Assembly: GCF_000717595.1 (NCBI RefSeq)
Contig: NZ_JNZO01000007.1
Span: forward strand, 124,001 to 188,000
Direction of reading: 5' to 3'
Length of the DNA: 64,000 nucleotides
Source of the DNA: Streptomyces flavochromogenes
GTDB lineage: Bacteria; Actinomycetota; Actinomycetes; Streptomycetales; Streptomycetaceae
Part shown: positions 35,977-44,999 of the stretch, in pieces
Layout of the letters: every line of letters starts with the position of its first letter
Numbering within the stretch: the stretch's first letter is position 1
Translations under genes and position numbers: made by a program
Notes under the pieces: model-generated
Seen by the model: only the letters and a program-made list of their open reading frames with translations
What the model was told of the DNA's origin: nothing
Database searches by the model: none

Positions 35977-37070
35977 CCAGACCCAGAAGGCCCCTCGTCG
36001 CCGGGCTCGCCCTCGTGCTGCTCGCCGCCTGCGGTCTCGTCGCCGTCCGCGTCCTCGACGACGACGGCACCCGGATCACCGCCTGGTTCGACCGCACGGT
36101 CGGCATCTACGCGGGCTCCGACCTGCGCGTCCTCGGCGTACGGGTCGGAGAGGTCGAGTCCGTGGAGCCGCAGGGCACCCGGGTACGCGTCCGGCTCCTC
36201 CTCGACGAGGGCGTACGCGTTCCCGCCGACGCCCGGGCCCTCGTCGTCGCCCCGAGCATCGTCGCCGACCGGTACGTGCAGCTCACCCCCGCGTACAGCA
36301 CCGGCCCCACCCTCGGCGACGGCGCGGAACTGCCCGCCGCCCGCAACCGCACCCCCGTCGAGATCGACCAGCTCTACGACTCGATCACCGAACTGAGCCG
36401 GGCACTCGGACCCAACGGCGCCAACTCCACCGGCGCCCTGTCCGAACTCCTCGACACCGGCGCGAAGAACCTCAAGGGCAACGGCACGTCCATCGGCACC
36501 TCCATCAAGGAGTTCGGCAAGGCCGCCAAGACCCTCGACGGCAGCAGCGAGGACCTCTTCACCACCCTCGGCCGGCTCCAGACCTTCACCACCATGCTCA
36601 AGGACAAGGACGGCGACGTCCGCACCGCGCAGGAACGCCTCGACGAGGTCGTCGGCTACTTCGCGGAGAACAAGGACGACCTCGCGGGCGCCCTCAAGGA
36701 ACTCGGCAAGGCCCTCGTCCAGGTCAAGGCGTTCATCAAGGACAACCGCGGCGAACTGAAGAAGAACGTCGACCGGCTCGTCCCCCTCACCCAGACCCTC
36801 GTCGACCAGCGCGCCTCTCTCGCCGAAGCCCTCGATGTCGCCCCCCTCGCCGCCGGCAATGTCGTCAACGCGTACAACAAGGACACCCGCACCCTGGACG
36901 GCCGCGCCAACCTCAACGAGATCAGCATGGGCGGACCGCTGCTCCCGCTGCCGGTGACCGGCGGCTCGGCGTCGACCGGCGGCTCAGGGGGAGCCGGGGG
37001 CGCGGTGGGGCCCGGCGGCTCCTCGCCGACCGGCGCTCCCTCGGCGGCCACCGGAAAGGGGGAGCGATGA
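35973..37070 (+). CDS. MCE family protein, fourth of six, probable lipoprotein
   Basis: A 365-aa MceD-position protein. Unlike its neighbours, the N-terminal helix ends in a lipobox (LLAAC-G, Cys20), so it may be cleaved and lipidated. The MCE domain lies at about 35-110 with GSDLRVLGVRVGEVESVEP, followed by a long helical part and a Gly/Ser/Thr-rich tail. In mycobacterial operons the lipoprotein is normally the fifth protein, so order and type do not match exactly. It overlaps its neighbours by four bases on each side. Confidence 0.9.
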   Translation: MTRPRRPLVAGLALVLLAACGLVAVRVLDDDGTRITAWFDRTVGIYAGSDLRVLGVRVGEVESVEPQGTRVRVRLLLDEGVRVPADARALVVAPSIVADRYVQLTPAYSTGPTLGDGAELPAARNRTPVEIDQLYDSITELSRALGPNGANSTGALSELLDTGAKNLKGNGTSIGTSIKEFGKAAKTLDGSSEDLFTTLGRLQTFTTMLKDKDGDVRTAQERLDEVVGYFAENKDDLAGALKELGKALVQVKAFIKDNRGELKKNVDRLVPLTQTLVDQRASLAEALDVAPLAAGNVVNAYNKDTRTLDGRANLNEISMGGPLLPLPVTGGSASTGGSGGAGGAVGPGGSSPTGAPSAATGKGER

Positions 37071-38275
37071 GACGCCCCGCCCTGCCCACCCGGAGGGCGG
37101 CCGGAGCCGGAGCCGTCGGAGTGATCGCGCTCGGCGTCGGGCTCGCCGTCGTCCTCGGCGTGACCCCGGGGAACCCCTTCCGCTTCGACGGCATCGAGGA
37201 CCTGCCCCTGCCCGGCGGCGCCGACCTCGGCTCCCACCCCTACACGGTCACCGCCGAACTCGACGACGTCCTCAGCCTCGTGCCGCAGTCCGCGGTCAAG
37301 GTCAACGACGTCGCCGTCGGCCGCGTCACCGCCATCGAGCTCGGAGCCGACACCTGGTCCGCCCGCGTCACCCTGAAGATCAACGGCGACGTCCGGCTGC
37401 CCGCCGACGCGGGCGCCCGCCTGGAACAGTCGAGCCTCCTGGGCGAGAAGTACATCCAGCTCGTCGCCCCGCCCAAGGACGACGGCGAACGGCTCGCCGA
37501 CGGCGGCGTCATCCCGCTCGCCCGCACCAGCCGCAACACCGAGGTCGAGGAGGTGTTCGGCGCCCTGTCCCTGCTCCTCAACGGCGGCGGCGTCAACCAG
37601 CTCAAGACCATCACCCGCGAACTCAACGCGGCGCTCGGCGGACGCGAACCCGAGGTCCGCGCGATGCTCAGACGGGTCAACACCCTCGTCACGACCCTGG
37701 ACGCCCACCGCGGCGACATCACCCGCGCCCTCGACGGCCTCAACCGGCTCTCCGCCACCCTCGCCGGCCGCAAGAAGGACGTCGACACGGTCCTCACCGG
37801 ACTCTCTCCCGGTCTCAAGACGCTGGAGAACCAACGGGGTTCTCTGCTGACCATGCTGCGCGCCCTGGACACCCTGTCCGGGGTCGCCGTCACCACCATC
37901 GACGCGAGCAAGAAGGACATGGTCGCCGACCTCAAGGCCCTCGCGCCCACCCTCACGGCACTCGCGGACGCCGGTGCCGACCTGCCCGAATCGCTCCAGG
38001 TACTGCTCACCTACCCCTTCACCGACGAAGTGCTGCGGGGGGTCAAGGGCGACTACCTCAACACCTATCTGCACCTCGCCGCCGCCCCGGGAACCCAGGT
38101 GATCCCGCCGCTGATCCCCAGGACCGAACCCACGCCCACGCCCACCCCCACCCCGTCCGACCCGGGTCCGGCCGCCCGCGGGGGAACCGGGGCGAGCGGC
38201 CGGATCCCGAGCACGCACCCGCCCCTGCCGCTGCCCCCGGCCACCCCGCCGAAGGACGGAGGCGAGACCCGGTGA
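37067..38275 (+). CDS. MCE family protein, fifth of six
   Basis: A 402-aa MceE-position protein. Anchor helix at about 12-33, MCE domain around VPQSAVKVNDVAVGRVTAIELG, helical tunnel segment to about 330, then a Pro/Thr-rich tail with a PTPTPTP run that may span the wall. No lipobox is seen. It begins at ATG 37067, overlapping the previous stop by four bases; the longer open frame from 35966 is out of phase with the preceding gene's start. Confidence 0.9.
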   Translation: MRRPALPTRRAAGAGAVGVIALGVGLAVVLGVTPGNPFRFDGIEDLPLPGGADLGSHPYTVTAELDDVLSLVPQSAVKVNDVAVGRVTAIELGADTWSARVTLKINGDVRLPADAGARLEQSSLLGEKYIQLVAPPKDDGERLADGGVIPLARTSRNTEVEEVFGALSLLLNGGGVNQLKTITRELNAALGGREPEVRAMLRRVNTLVTTLDAHRGDITRALDGLNRLSATLAGRKKDVDTVLTGLSPGLKTLENQRGSLLTMLRALDTLSGVAVTTIDASKKDMVADLKALAPTLTALADAGADLPESLQVLLTYPFTDEVLRGVKGDYLNTYLHLAAAPGTQVIPPLIPRTEPTPTPTPTPSDPGPAARGGTGASGRIPSTHPPLPLPPATPPKDGGETR

Positions 38276-39546
38276 TCACCCGTACCGTACGGCTGAAGAA
38301 CCTCGCCTTCCTCGTCATCGCCGTCCTCGTCCTCGGCTTCGTCGGCGTCCGCTACGCCGACCTCGGCCGCTACGCCGGCGTCGCCGACCACTACACGGTG
38401 CGGGTCCATCTCGCCCGCACCGGCGGCCTGTTCACCCATTCCGACGTCACCTACCGGGGCGTCTCCGTGGGACGGGTCGGCGACATCGGTCTGACCGCCG
38501 AAGGCGTCGTGGCCGAACTGCGCATCAAGAAGTCCGCTCCGAGGATCCCCGCCGACGCGCGGGCCGTGGTCGCCGGACTCTCCGCCGTCGGCGAGCAGTA
38601 CATCGACCTGCGCCCCGAGAGCGACGACGGCCCCTTCCTCGCCGACGGCGCCCGCATCGAACAGTCCGACACCCAGGTACCGGCACCGGTCACCGACGTG
38701 CTCGCGAGCATGAACGACCTCACCGGCTCCGTACCCCTGGAGTCCCTGCGCACGGTCGTCGACGAACTCGGCAAGGCCTTCCAGGGACACGGCGACGACC
38801 TCCAGGTCCTCCTGGACAGCGGCAGCCGTTTCGTCCAGGCCGCCGACACGTCGCTGCCTGCCACCACCCGGCTCATCGACGACGGGGAGGTCGTCCTGCG
38901 CACCCAGGCCGAGGAGAGCCGCGCCATCCGGGACTTCGCCACCGGCGCGCGCACCCTGGCCACCACCCTCAAGGGCTCCGACGGCGACCTGCGCCGCCTC
39001 CTCGCCGTCACCCCCGACGCGACCGGCCAGGTCAGCGGACTCCTGCGCGATCTCGACCCGAGCCTGAGCGTCGTCCTCGCCAACCTCCTGACCACCTCGG
39101 AGATCGCCGTCACCCGGCAGCGCGGCATGGAGGAACTGTTCGTGAAGTACCCGACGGCCGTCTCCGCCGGAGCCACCGCCGTCGAAGGAGGCCGCATGAA
39201 CTTCGGCATGGCCGTCACCTTCTTCAAGCCGCTGCCCTGTACCTCGGGATACGGCGCCACGCGCTACCGCAACGGTCTCGACCTGGGCACCGCGCCCGCC
39301 CTCAACACCGGCGCCTCCTGTACGGGCTCCGCCGCGGCCGGGGTCAACGTACGCGGCTCGGCCCACGCGCCGAAGGGCGGCCGCGTCCCCGTACCGGCCC
39401 GGCCCGGCTCCCTGCCCTCGGGCAGCGCGCGCACCACGACGGACACGGGGCGGGCGCTGCCCGGGGCGCTCGCGCTGCCCGGCCAGAACGGCGGGCCGAC
39501 GGACATGGCCGGTCTCCTCGGCCTGAACACCGGCGGCACCCGATGA
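38272..39546 (+). CDS. MCE family protein, sixth of six
   Basis: A 424-aa MceF-position protein. Anchor helix (about 8-25), MCE domain around GGLFTHSDVTYRGVSVGRVGDIG, helical region to about 270, then a low-complexity tail with a cysteine pair (CTSGYG, SCTG). GTG start at 38272, overlapping by four bases. It completes the six-protein set typical of an actinobacterial mce operon. Confidence 0.91.
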   Translation: MITRTVRLKNLAFLVIAVLVLGFVGVRYADLGRYAGVADHYTVRVHLARTGGLFTHSDVTYRGVSVGRVGDIGLTAEGVVAELRIKKSAPRIPADARAVVAGLSAVGEQYIDLRPESDDGPFLADGARIEQSDTQVPAPVTDVLASMNDLTGSVPLESLRTVVDELGKAFQGHGDDLQVLLDSGSRFVQAADTSLPATTRLIDDGEVVLRTQAEESRAIRDFATGARTLATTLKGSDGDLRRLLAVTPDATGQVSGLLRDLDPSLSVVLANLLTTSEIAVTRQRGMEELFVKYPTAVSAGATAVEGGRMNFGMAVTFFKPLPCTSGYGATRYRNGLDLGTAPALNTGASCTGSAAAGVNVRGSAHAPKGGRVPVPARPGSLPSGSARTTTDTGRALPGALALPGQNGGPTDMAGLLGLNTGGTR

Positions 39547-40058
39547 GGCGGGGCCGGATCCTCGGCGCCGGCGCCCTCGTCGTGGCCCTGGGCTTCTGCG
39601 GCACCGGCGCCTGGACCTACGCACAGGCCCGTACCGACGAGGGCCTCGCCTTCAGCCGCGAACGGGACACGGCGCTCGCCGAGGGCCGGGACCGTCTCAC
39701 CGTCCTCAACTCCCTCGACGCCTCGACCCGCGAGCACGCCGCAGCGGGCATCCGGGCCTGGCGCGACGCCTCCACCGGACCGCTCCGCACCGAACTGGGG
39801 CGTACCACACCCGCGGTGGGCGCCTCGGCGCGCGCCACGGTCACCGAGGCCGCCCTCACCGCGCTCGACACGAGAGCCGGTACGGCGAAACTCATCGCGA
39901 CCGTCCGCGTCGACGTCACCCCGCGCGGAGGCGGCGCCGCGACCACCGACCGCAAGCGCCTGGAGGCGGTCCTGACGCGCACCGGCGAGGACACCTGGAG
40001 AGTCGCGGCGCTGAGCGCGGTCCCCGTCGCCGGAGCCGAGGAGAACGAGGACGAATGA
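39543..40058 (+). CDS. Mce-associated membrane protein, copy 1 of the short type
   Basis: A 171-aa protein with one N-terminal membrane helix and a small extracytoplasmic domain resembling NTF2/SnoaL-like Mce-associated proteins (Mas). It ends with DTWRVAALSAVPVAG and an acidic tail. It is homologous to the product of the gene at 40858 (shared RDxALAxG, VLNSLD/NLNTLD, and TxxGxLRxEL-like blocks). The start overlaps the sixth MCE gene by four bases. Confidence 0.82.
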   Translation: MRRGRILGAGALVVALGFCGTGAWTYAQARTDEGLAFSRERDTALAEGRDRLTVLNSLDASTREHAAAGIRAWRDASTGPLRTELGRTTPAVGASARATVTEAALTALDTRAGTAKLIATVRVDVTPRGGGAATTDRKRLEAVLTRTGEDTWRVAALSAVPVAGAEENEDE

Positions 40059-40831
40059 CGCGACTCTTGCGCAGGACGACGACCGCCCGGTCGACCGAGC
40101 CCGCGACCGACGGGGGAGAGGCACCGGAGCAACCGGAGGAGACGGCCGTCGCCACGACGAGAACCCCGGCCGTCGCCACGACGAGAACCCCGGCGGTCGC
40201 CGCAGCCGAGGCCCCGGGCGATGCCGCACCCGAAGCCCCGGGCGGCGCCACGACCCTCGTCGAGGGGGAGCCGGAGGCCACGGACGGGGACGCGGAGGTC
40301 CCCGTCCGCTCCTTCCCCGCCACCTGGCAGAAGGCGGCCCTCGTCTCGGCCGTCGCCGCCCTGCTCCTCGCCGGGAGCGCCTTCTTCCACGGCGCCCACC
40401 AGCTCACGTCGACCTCATCGGCACGCAACCACGCGCTCACCGACGCCGGGGCCACCGCCCGCGTCGGCGGTGACGTCGGCGAGGGCCTCGCCCGGATCTT
40501 CTCCTACACACCCGCGAGCGACGACGCTGTGGAGCGTTCCGCCGGAACCGTCCTCGCCGGACGCGCCGCCCGTCAGTACGCGGACCTGTTCGCCCAGGTC
40601 CGCGCGAAGCTCGTCGAGCAGCGCATCACCCTCAGCACCCAGACCGTCCGCACCGGCGTGATCGAACTCGACGAGGACAGCGCGCGCCTCCTCGTGTTTC
40701 TCGACCAGACCTCGCGCCGGGACGACGCGCGTCAGGACGAGCCGACCGCCACGTCCGCGGCGGCCCAGCTCACCGTCACCGCGAAGTTCCAGGGCGAGCG
40801 GTGGCTGATCGTCGACATCAAGGCCCGCTGA
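40055..40831 (+). CDS. Mce-associated membrane protein, copy 1 of the long type
   Basis: A 258-aa protein: a cytoplasmic Thr/Ala/Glu-rich N-terminus of about 85 residues, a membrane helix (about 95-115) and an outer domain with the Mas pattern (ALTDAGATARV, IFSYTP, AGRAARQYADLF, WLIVDIKAR). Within the N-terminus is an exact tandem 24-base DNA repeat (40148-40195) encoding VATTRTPA twice. It is homologous to the gene at 41447 and overlaps the previous gene by four bases. Confidence 0.85.
   Translation: MTRLLRRTTTARSTEPATDGGEAPEQPEETAVATTRTPAVATTRTPAVAAAEAPGDAAPEAPGGATTLVEGEPEATDGDAEVPVRSFPATWQKAALVSAVAALLLAGSAFFHGAHQLTSTSSARNHALTDAGATARVGGDVGEGLARIFSYTPASDDAVERSAGTVLAGRAARQYADLFAQVRAKLVEQRITLSTQTVRTGVIELDEDSARLLVFLDQTSRRDDARQDEPTATSAAAQLTVTAKFQGERWLIVDIKAR
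40148..40195 (+). repeat. In-frame tandem 24-bp repeat (two copies)
   Basis: GTCGCCACGACGAGAACCCC and the following four bases are repeated head-to-tail with one final mismatch, encoding an eight-residue unit in the cytoplasmic tail of the Mce-associated protein. It could vary in copy number between strains. Confidence 0.8.
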
Positions 40832-40857
40832 CCATGAGCGGGAGACGGGAGCACCCC

Positions 40858-41400
40858 ATGACACGTCCGGTCCGCACCCCGGCGGGCATCCGCCCGGCCC
40901 TGGCCGTGGCCCTCGTGCTCACCCTCGCCGCGGGTGCCTCCGCGGCATGGGCCGGCCGGGACTGGTACGCGGCCGCCCATGACGACTCCGCCGCGTACGC
41001 CGTGCAGCGCGACGAGGCGCTCGCCGCCGGGGAGCAGGCCGTGCAGAACCTCAACACCCTGGACCACAAACGGGTGGAGCAGGGGCTCGACCTCTGGGAG
41101 TCCTCCACGACCGGTGCACTGCACGAACAACTGGTCGAGGGCCGCAAGGAGTTCACGGGCCAGGTGAGGGCCGCGAGGACGGTGACCACCGCCCGGGTGC
41201 TGTCCGGGGCCGTCACGGAACTGGACGACCGGGCGGGGCGGGCCCGGCTGCTCGTCGCTCTGCGCATCACCGTCACGACGCCCGACAGCAAGAGCACGGA
41301 CAAGGACAGCCGCATGCTCGGCGAACTCACCCGCACCGACGGCCACTGGAAGCTCAGTGCGCTGGGGCAGGCCCCGGTGGGCGGCACGGCGGTCGGCTGA
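40858..41400 (+). CDS. Mce-associated membrane protein, copy 2 of the short type
   Basis: A 180-aa protein homologous to the one at 39543, with an N-terminal membrane helix (about 15-35), the RDEALAAGEQAVQNLNTLD segment and a terminal strand HWKLSALGQAPVGG. I choose ATG 40858, which has GGGAG about seven bases upstream; ATG 40834 is in frame and possible. It starts 26 bp after the preceding gene. Confidence 0.8.
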   Translation: MTRPVRTPAGIRPALAVALVLTLAAGASAAWAGRDWYAAAHDDSAAYAVQRDEALAAGEQAVQNLNTLDHKRVEQGLDLWESSTTGALHEQLVEGRKEFTGQVRAARTVTTARVLSGAVTELDDRAGRARLLVALRITVTTPDSKSTDKDSRMLGELTRTDGHWKLSALGQAPVGGTAVG

Positions 41401-41446
41401 CCGGCCCGTACCGCGACAGCCGCCCGCACCCGAAAGGACACGCACG

Positions 41447-42250
41447 ATGCCGACGCCCCGCCACCACCTCAACCGCCAGCGCCGCCGCCGGGCCGCCCTC
41501 GCCGACCAGTCGGGACCCGGCGGCAGGACCCGTACGCCCGCGGGTGTGCTCACGGAACCCGCCCCGCGCACCGGTGAACGACCGGCGGCGAAGTCCGTAC
41601 GGGAGACGGCCGCGGAGCCGAAGGGGGAGACGGGGGCCCGCCGGACGACCGACGGCCGGAAGACCGGCGGTGAGGGGACCACCCGCGAGACGACCGGTGG
41701 CCGGAGGGCCGGCCGCGTCCCCCTCGCCGTCCTGTGCCTCCTGACGCTTCTGCTCGGCGGCTTCGCCGGCTGGGCGTACAGCAGGGCGGGCGAGCTCCGT
41801 GACGACCCCGCGCGCGGCAACACCGCGCTCACGGATCTCGCCCGCACCAGCGAGATCAAGGGGCAGACGGGCGCCGCCGTCGCCGCGCTGTTCTCGTACG
41901 ACCACGCCGACACCACCCCCTTCGAGCGGGCCGGCAAGACGCTCCTGACGGGCAAGGCCGTCGCCCAGCACCGGACGCTGCTGGGCGGGGTGCTCGCCAA
42001 GGCGGCCGAGCAGAAGACGGTGATCACCACGACCGTCACCGACAGCGCGGTGGAGCGGATCGACGGCGACCGCGCCCGCGTCCTGGTCTACGCCGACCAG
42101 AGCAGCGTGAGCACGGCCGGCCTGCCGTCGAAGGGCAAGACGGCCAAGGCCGGGGACCAGGGTGTCTACGCGGGCGCGATGTTCGCCGTGGACGTCGTGC
42201 TCCGCGACGGCCGCTGGCTCGTCGAGAACATCGACACCTTCGGCCGCTGA
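41447..42250 (+). CDS. Mce-associated membrane protein, copy 2 of the long type
   Basis: A 267-aa protein homologous to the one at 40055: a long Arg/Thr-rich cytoplasmic N-terminus (about 95 residues), a membrane helix (about 97-115) and a Mas outer domain (GNTALTDLARTSEIKGQ, LFSYDH, RWLVENIDTFGR). ATG 41447 follows AAAGGA. It is the last gene of the mce operon; no clear hairpin follows in the 28 bp before the next, convergent gene. Confidence 0.84.
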   Translation: MPTPRHHLNRQRRRRAALADQSGPGGRTRTPAGVLTEPAPRTGERPAAKSVRETAAEPKGETGARRTTDGRKTGGEGTTRETTGGRRAGRVPLAVLCLLTLLLGGFAGWAYSRAGELRDDPARGNTALTDLARTSEIKGQTGAAVAALFSYDHADTTPFERAGKTLLTGKAVAQHRTLLGGVLAKAAEQKTVITTTVTDSAVERIDGDRARVLVYADQSSVSTAGLPSKGKTAKAGDQGVYAGAMFAVDVVLRDGRWLVENIDTFGR

Positions 42251-42278
42251 GCCGGCCTCGGGGGCGTCCGTGTCGTCG

Positions 42279-42851
42279 TCAGCGGCTCGGCCGGCCGTCC
42301 GTGGGGGCCGCTTGCTGCTTGCGGCGGCGGTGGGCCGCGACCCGTGCGCGTGACGCGCAGGTGGTGGAGCAGTAGCGGCGGGGGCTTCCGGGCCCGGTGC
42401 CGAGGTAGAAGTTCCGGCAGTTCGAGGCCTCGCACGCACCCCAGGTGACCCGCCCGTGCTCGCTGAGGATCCGCGCGAGTGCCAGGGCGCCGGAGGCGAG
42501 GAACCAGGTGCCCCAGCCGGCGTCGTCGCCGTGGTCGACGTGCAGGTGCCAGGCGTGCCCGTCGTGGCGGGAGAGCCGGGGCGCGGAGGCGTGCGCGGCG
42601 AGCACGCGGTTGAGGGCGAGCGCGGCCCGGTCGATGTCGGCCTCGGCGAGGATCCCGGACATCAGAACGGCCGCGTCCCGCAGTTCCCGGGCGTCCTCGT
42701 CGGAGAACGCGGCTCCGGTCAGGTCGTCGGGGCTCTCGTCATGGTGGGCGAGGAGCTCCGCGAGCGCGGCCCGGGAGAGGTCCGGGGTGGTCCGTACCGC
42801 GCTCGCGATGTCGATCAAGCGCTGGGCGGGCTGGAAGCCCTGCTGGTTCAC
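42279..42851 (-). CDS. CGNR zinc-finger transcriptional regulator
   Basis: The 190-aa protein has the ABATE-like N-terminal region and a C-terminal CGNR zinc finger: Cys in TWGACEASNCRNFYL, then PRRYCSTTC, followed by a basic RARVAAHRRRK helix. These regulators are common in Streptomyces. It is divergent from an MFS exporter gene, sharing an inverted repeat, so it probably controls that exporter. Confidence 0.9.
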   Translation of the reverse strand: MNQQGFQPAQRLIDIASAVRTTPDLSRAALAELLAHHDESPDDLTGAAFSDEDARELRDAAVLMSGILAEADIDRAALALNRVLAAHASAPRLSRHDGHAWHLHVDHGDDAGWGTWFLASGALALARILSEHGRVTWGACEASNCRNFYLGTGPGSPRRYCSTTCASRARVAAHRRRKQQAAPTDGRPSR

Positions 42852-42925
42852 GGCGCGCCCTCCATGCCGTAGATGCCTGTCGTCGCCGCCGGCCGGGGGT
42901 GCCCGGTCCGGCCTTCGCCTCTACT

Positions 42926-42953
42926 GTAACGTCTTTACGTGATAAGCCGTTAC
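42926..42953. promoter_or_regulatory. Inverted repeat in the CGNR/MFS divergent region
   Basis: GTAACG (42926-42931) and CGTTAC (42948-42953) are perfect inverted repeats 16 bases apart, immediately before the exporter's ribosome binding site. The position fits an operator for the divergent regulator or a local repressor. Confidence 0.5.
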
Positions 42954-42967
42954 GGAAGGGGACGGGC

Positions 42968-44185
42968 ATGTCCGGGCTCGGGGGCACCAGGCTCTACCTG
43001 GCGACGGCGTTCTGTGCGCGGACGGCCGAGGAAGGCATGGCGGTGGGGGTGGTGATGCTCGCCGCGCAACGCCTCGACGACGCGACACAGGGCGCTGTCG
43101 TCCTGGCGGCGTGGATGGCCCCGCACGTCCTGGCGGCCCCGACGGCCGGCGCCCTGGCGGCCCGCGCACGGCGGCCCAGGGCGTTCTACTCGGTCGCCCT
43201 CGCGGGCTTCGCCGCAGCCATCGCCGCCCTGTCGATGAGCGTCGGGCGCCTTCCCCTGCCCGCGGTGCTCGTCATCGCCGCGGCGGGCGGCTGTTGCGGC
43301 CCGGTCGTCTCCGGCGGTCTCTCCAGCCTGCCGGCCCTGATGCTCGGCCCCGGCCCGGAGCAGGACCGTGCCTACGCCCTGGACGCCTCGGTCTACAACG
43401 CCGCCGGCGTCGTCGGCCCGGCAGCGGCCGGGTCGGCTGCCGCGGCGGTGGGCTCCGGTGCGGCCTTGGCGGCCCTGGCCGTGGCCGCGGCAGCCGCGGC
43501 GGTGCTCGCCTGCGCGCTGCCCCTGCCTCCGCGCCCGGCCGCCCGGCCGGACGCCTCAGCGGTACGGGGTGACCTGATCGCCGGTCTGGTGGCGGTCTGG
43601 GGCAGCAGGGAACTGCGGGCGATCACCACGGCCACCTCTCTGGCCTTCGTCGGGCTCGGCGCCTTGACCACGACCGCCGTCCTCCTCGCCGACAGCCAGC
43701 GGCGCCCCGGCACGGGCGGCTGGCTGATGACCGCGTTCGCCGCGGGCGCCCTGGCCGGCTCCCTCGCCCTCGCCCGGCTGCGGCCGGCCGCGGACCCCGT
43801 CCGCCTCGCCGTGACCGGCCTGGCCGGCACCGGACTCGCACTCGCCGTGGCGGCCCTTGCCCCGGGGCCGCTCACCTGCGCGGCCGCCTTCGCGGCCGCC
43901 GGGGTGTGCGACGGCCTCCTGCTGACCGCCACCCTGCGCCTGCGCGCGGACCACGCACCGCCGAACCGCCGGACCCAGGTGTTCACCATCGGTGCCGGGC
44001 TGAAGGTCTCGGCCGCGGCGCTCGGGGCCGCTCTCGTCGGAGGGGCCGGTTCGGGCTCGGCCGCCTGGGACCTGGCCGCCATCGCGGCCCTGCACATCGT
44101 GGCGGCGGTGGTCTACGCGGGCATCCGGCGGCGGCCCGGCTCCCGGAAGGAGCCTACGGTGATCAACGAGGCCGTGCGCCGCTGA
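42968..44185 (+). CDS. Major facilitator superfamily transporter
   Basis: A 405-aa, Ala/Leu-rich membrane protein with 10 to 12 predicted helices in two halves joined by a charged loop (about 195-220). The motif-A-like loop between helices 2 and 3 reads AARARRPR. It is probably a drug or metabolite exporter of the MFS_1 class; the substrate is unknown. ATG 42968 has GGAAGGGG upstream. Confidence 0.85.
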   Translation: MSGLGGTRLYLATAFCARTAEEGMAVGVVMLAAQRLDDATQGAVVLAAWMAPHVLAAPTAGALAARARRPRAFYSVALAGFAAAIAALSMSVGRLPLPAVLVIAAAGGCCGPVVSGGLSSLPALMLGPGPEQDRAYALDASVYNAAGVVGPAAAGSAAAAVGSGAALAALAVAAAAAAVLACALPLPPRPAARPDASAVRGDLIAGLVAVWGSRELRAITTATSLAFVGLGALTTTAVLLADSQRRPGTGGWLMTAFAAGALAGSLALARLRPAADPVRLAVTGLAGTGLALAVAALAPGPLTCAAAFAAAGVCDGLLLTATLRLRADHAPPNRRTQVFTIGAGLKVSAAALGAALVGGAGSGSAAWDLAAIAALHIVAAVVYAGIRRRPGSRKEPTVINEAVRR

Positions 44186-44216
44186 GGTCCGTCCGGCAGC
44201 GCATCGGCCCCCCCCG

Positions 44217-44999
44217 TCAGGCCGCCCGGGTCGCCACGAGTACGGTCGCGTACCGCTCCTCGCAGCTCAGGACGTGTGCCTCCAGACCGCAGGCGGTGAC
44301 CGCGTCCACCGCCCGCTCGGCCTGCCGCTCGCTCGTCTCGACCAGCAGCCGCCCGCCGGGCGCCAGCCACTCCGGTGCCTCGGCGGCGACCCGACGCAGC
44401 ACGTCGAGACCGTCCGGGCCGCCGTCGAGGGTGACGAGCGGCTCGTGGTCGCGGGCTTCAGGGGGCAGCAGCCCGATGTCCCCCGTGGGCACGTAGGGCA
44501 CGTTGGCGACCAGGACCTCGACACGGCCCCGCAGTTCCGGGGGCAGCGGGGCGAAGAGGTCGCCCTCGTACACCCGGCCGCCGCGCGGTTCGACGTTCCG
44601 GCGGGCGCAGCGCACCGCCGCCGGTTCGATGTCCGAGGCGTGCACCTCCGCGCCCTCGACCCGGTCGAGCAGGACCGCGCCCGCCGCGCCGGAGCCGCAG
44701 CACAGGTCCACGCAGACGGCGCCCGGCGGGGCCAGGTCCACCGCGTGCTCGATCAGGAACTCCGTACGGCGCCGGGGGACGAACACCCCGCCGTCCACCT
44801 CGATGCGCAGCCCGGCGAACTCGGCCCAGCCCACGACGTGCTCCAGGGGCAGGCCCGAAGCCCGCCGCTCGACCATCAGGTCCAGCTCGGCGGGCCCGGC
44901 CGCCGCCGCGAGCAGCATCTCCGCCTCCTCCTCGGCGAAGACACAGCCCGCGGCCCGCAGTCGCTCGACGACCCCCGTGTCGCTCACGACGTCAGACAA
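44217..44999 (-). CDS. PrmC-like N5-glutamine methyltransferase family protein
   Basis: A 260-aa SAM-dependent methyltransferase with a PrmC-like N-terminal helical part (VERRASGLPLEHVVGWAEFAG) and the SAM-binding motif VDLCCGSGAAG (about 96-106). The glutamine-binding NPPY motif of true PrmC/HemK is NVPY here (in VANVPYVP), so the target may differ from release factors. It overlaps the upstream glutathione peroxidase gene by eight bases, so the two are co-translated. Confidence 0.85.
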   Translation of the reverse strand: MSDVVSDTGVVERLRAAGCVFAEEEAEMLLAAAAGPAELDLMVERRASGLPLEHVVGWAEFAGLRIEVDGGVFVPRRRTEFLIEHAVDLAPPGAVCVDLCCGSGAAGAVLLDRVEGAEVHASDIEPAAVRCARRNVEPRGGRVYEGDLFAPLPPELRGRVEVLVANVPYVPTGDIGLLPPEARDHEPLVTLDGGPDGLDVLRRVAAEAPEWLAPGGRLLVETSERQAERAVDAVTACGLEAHVLSCEERYATVLVATRAA

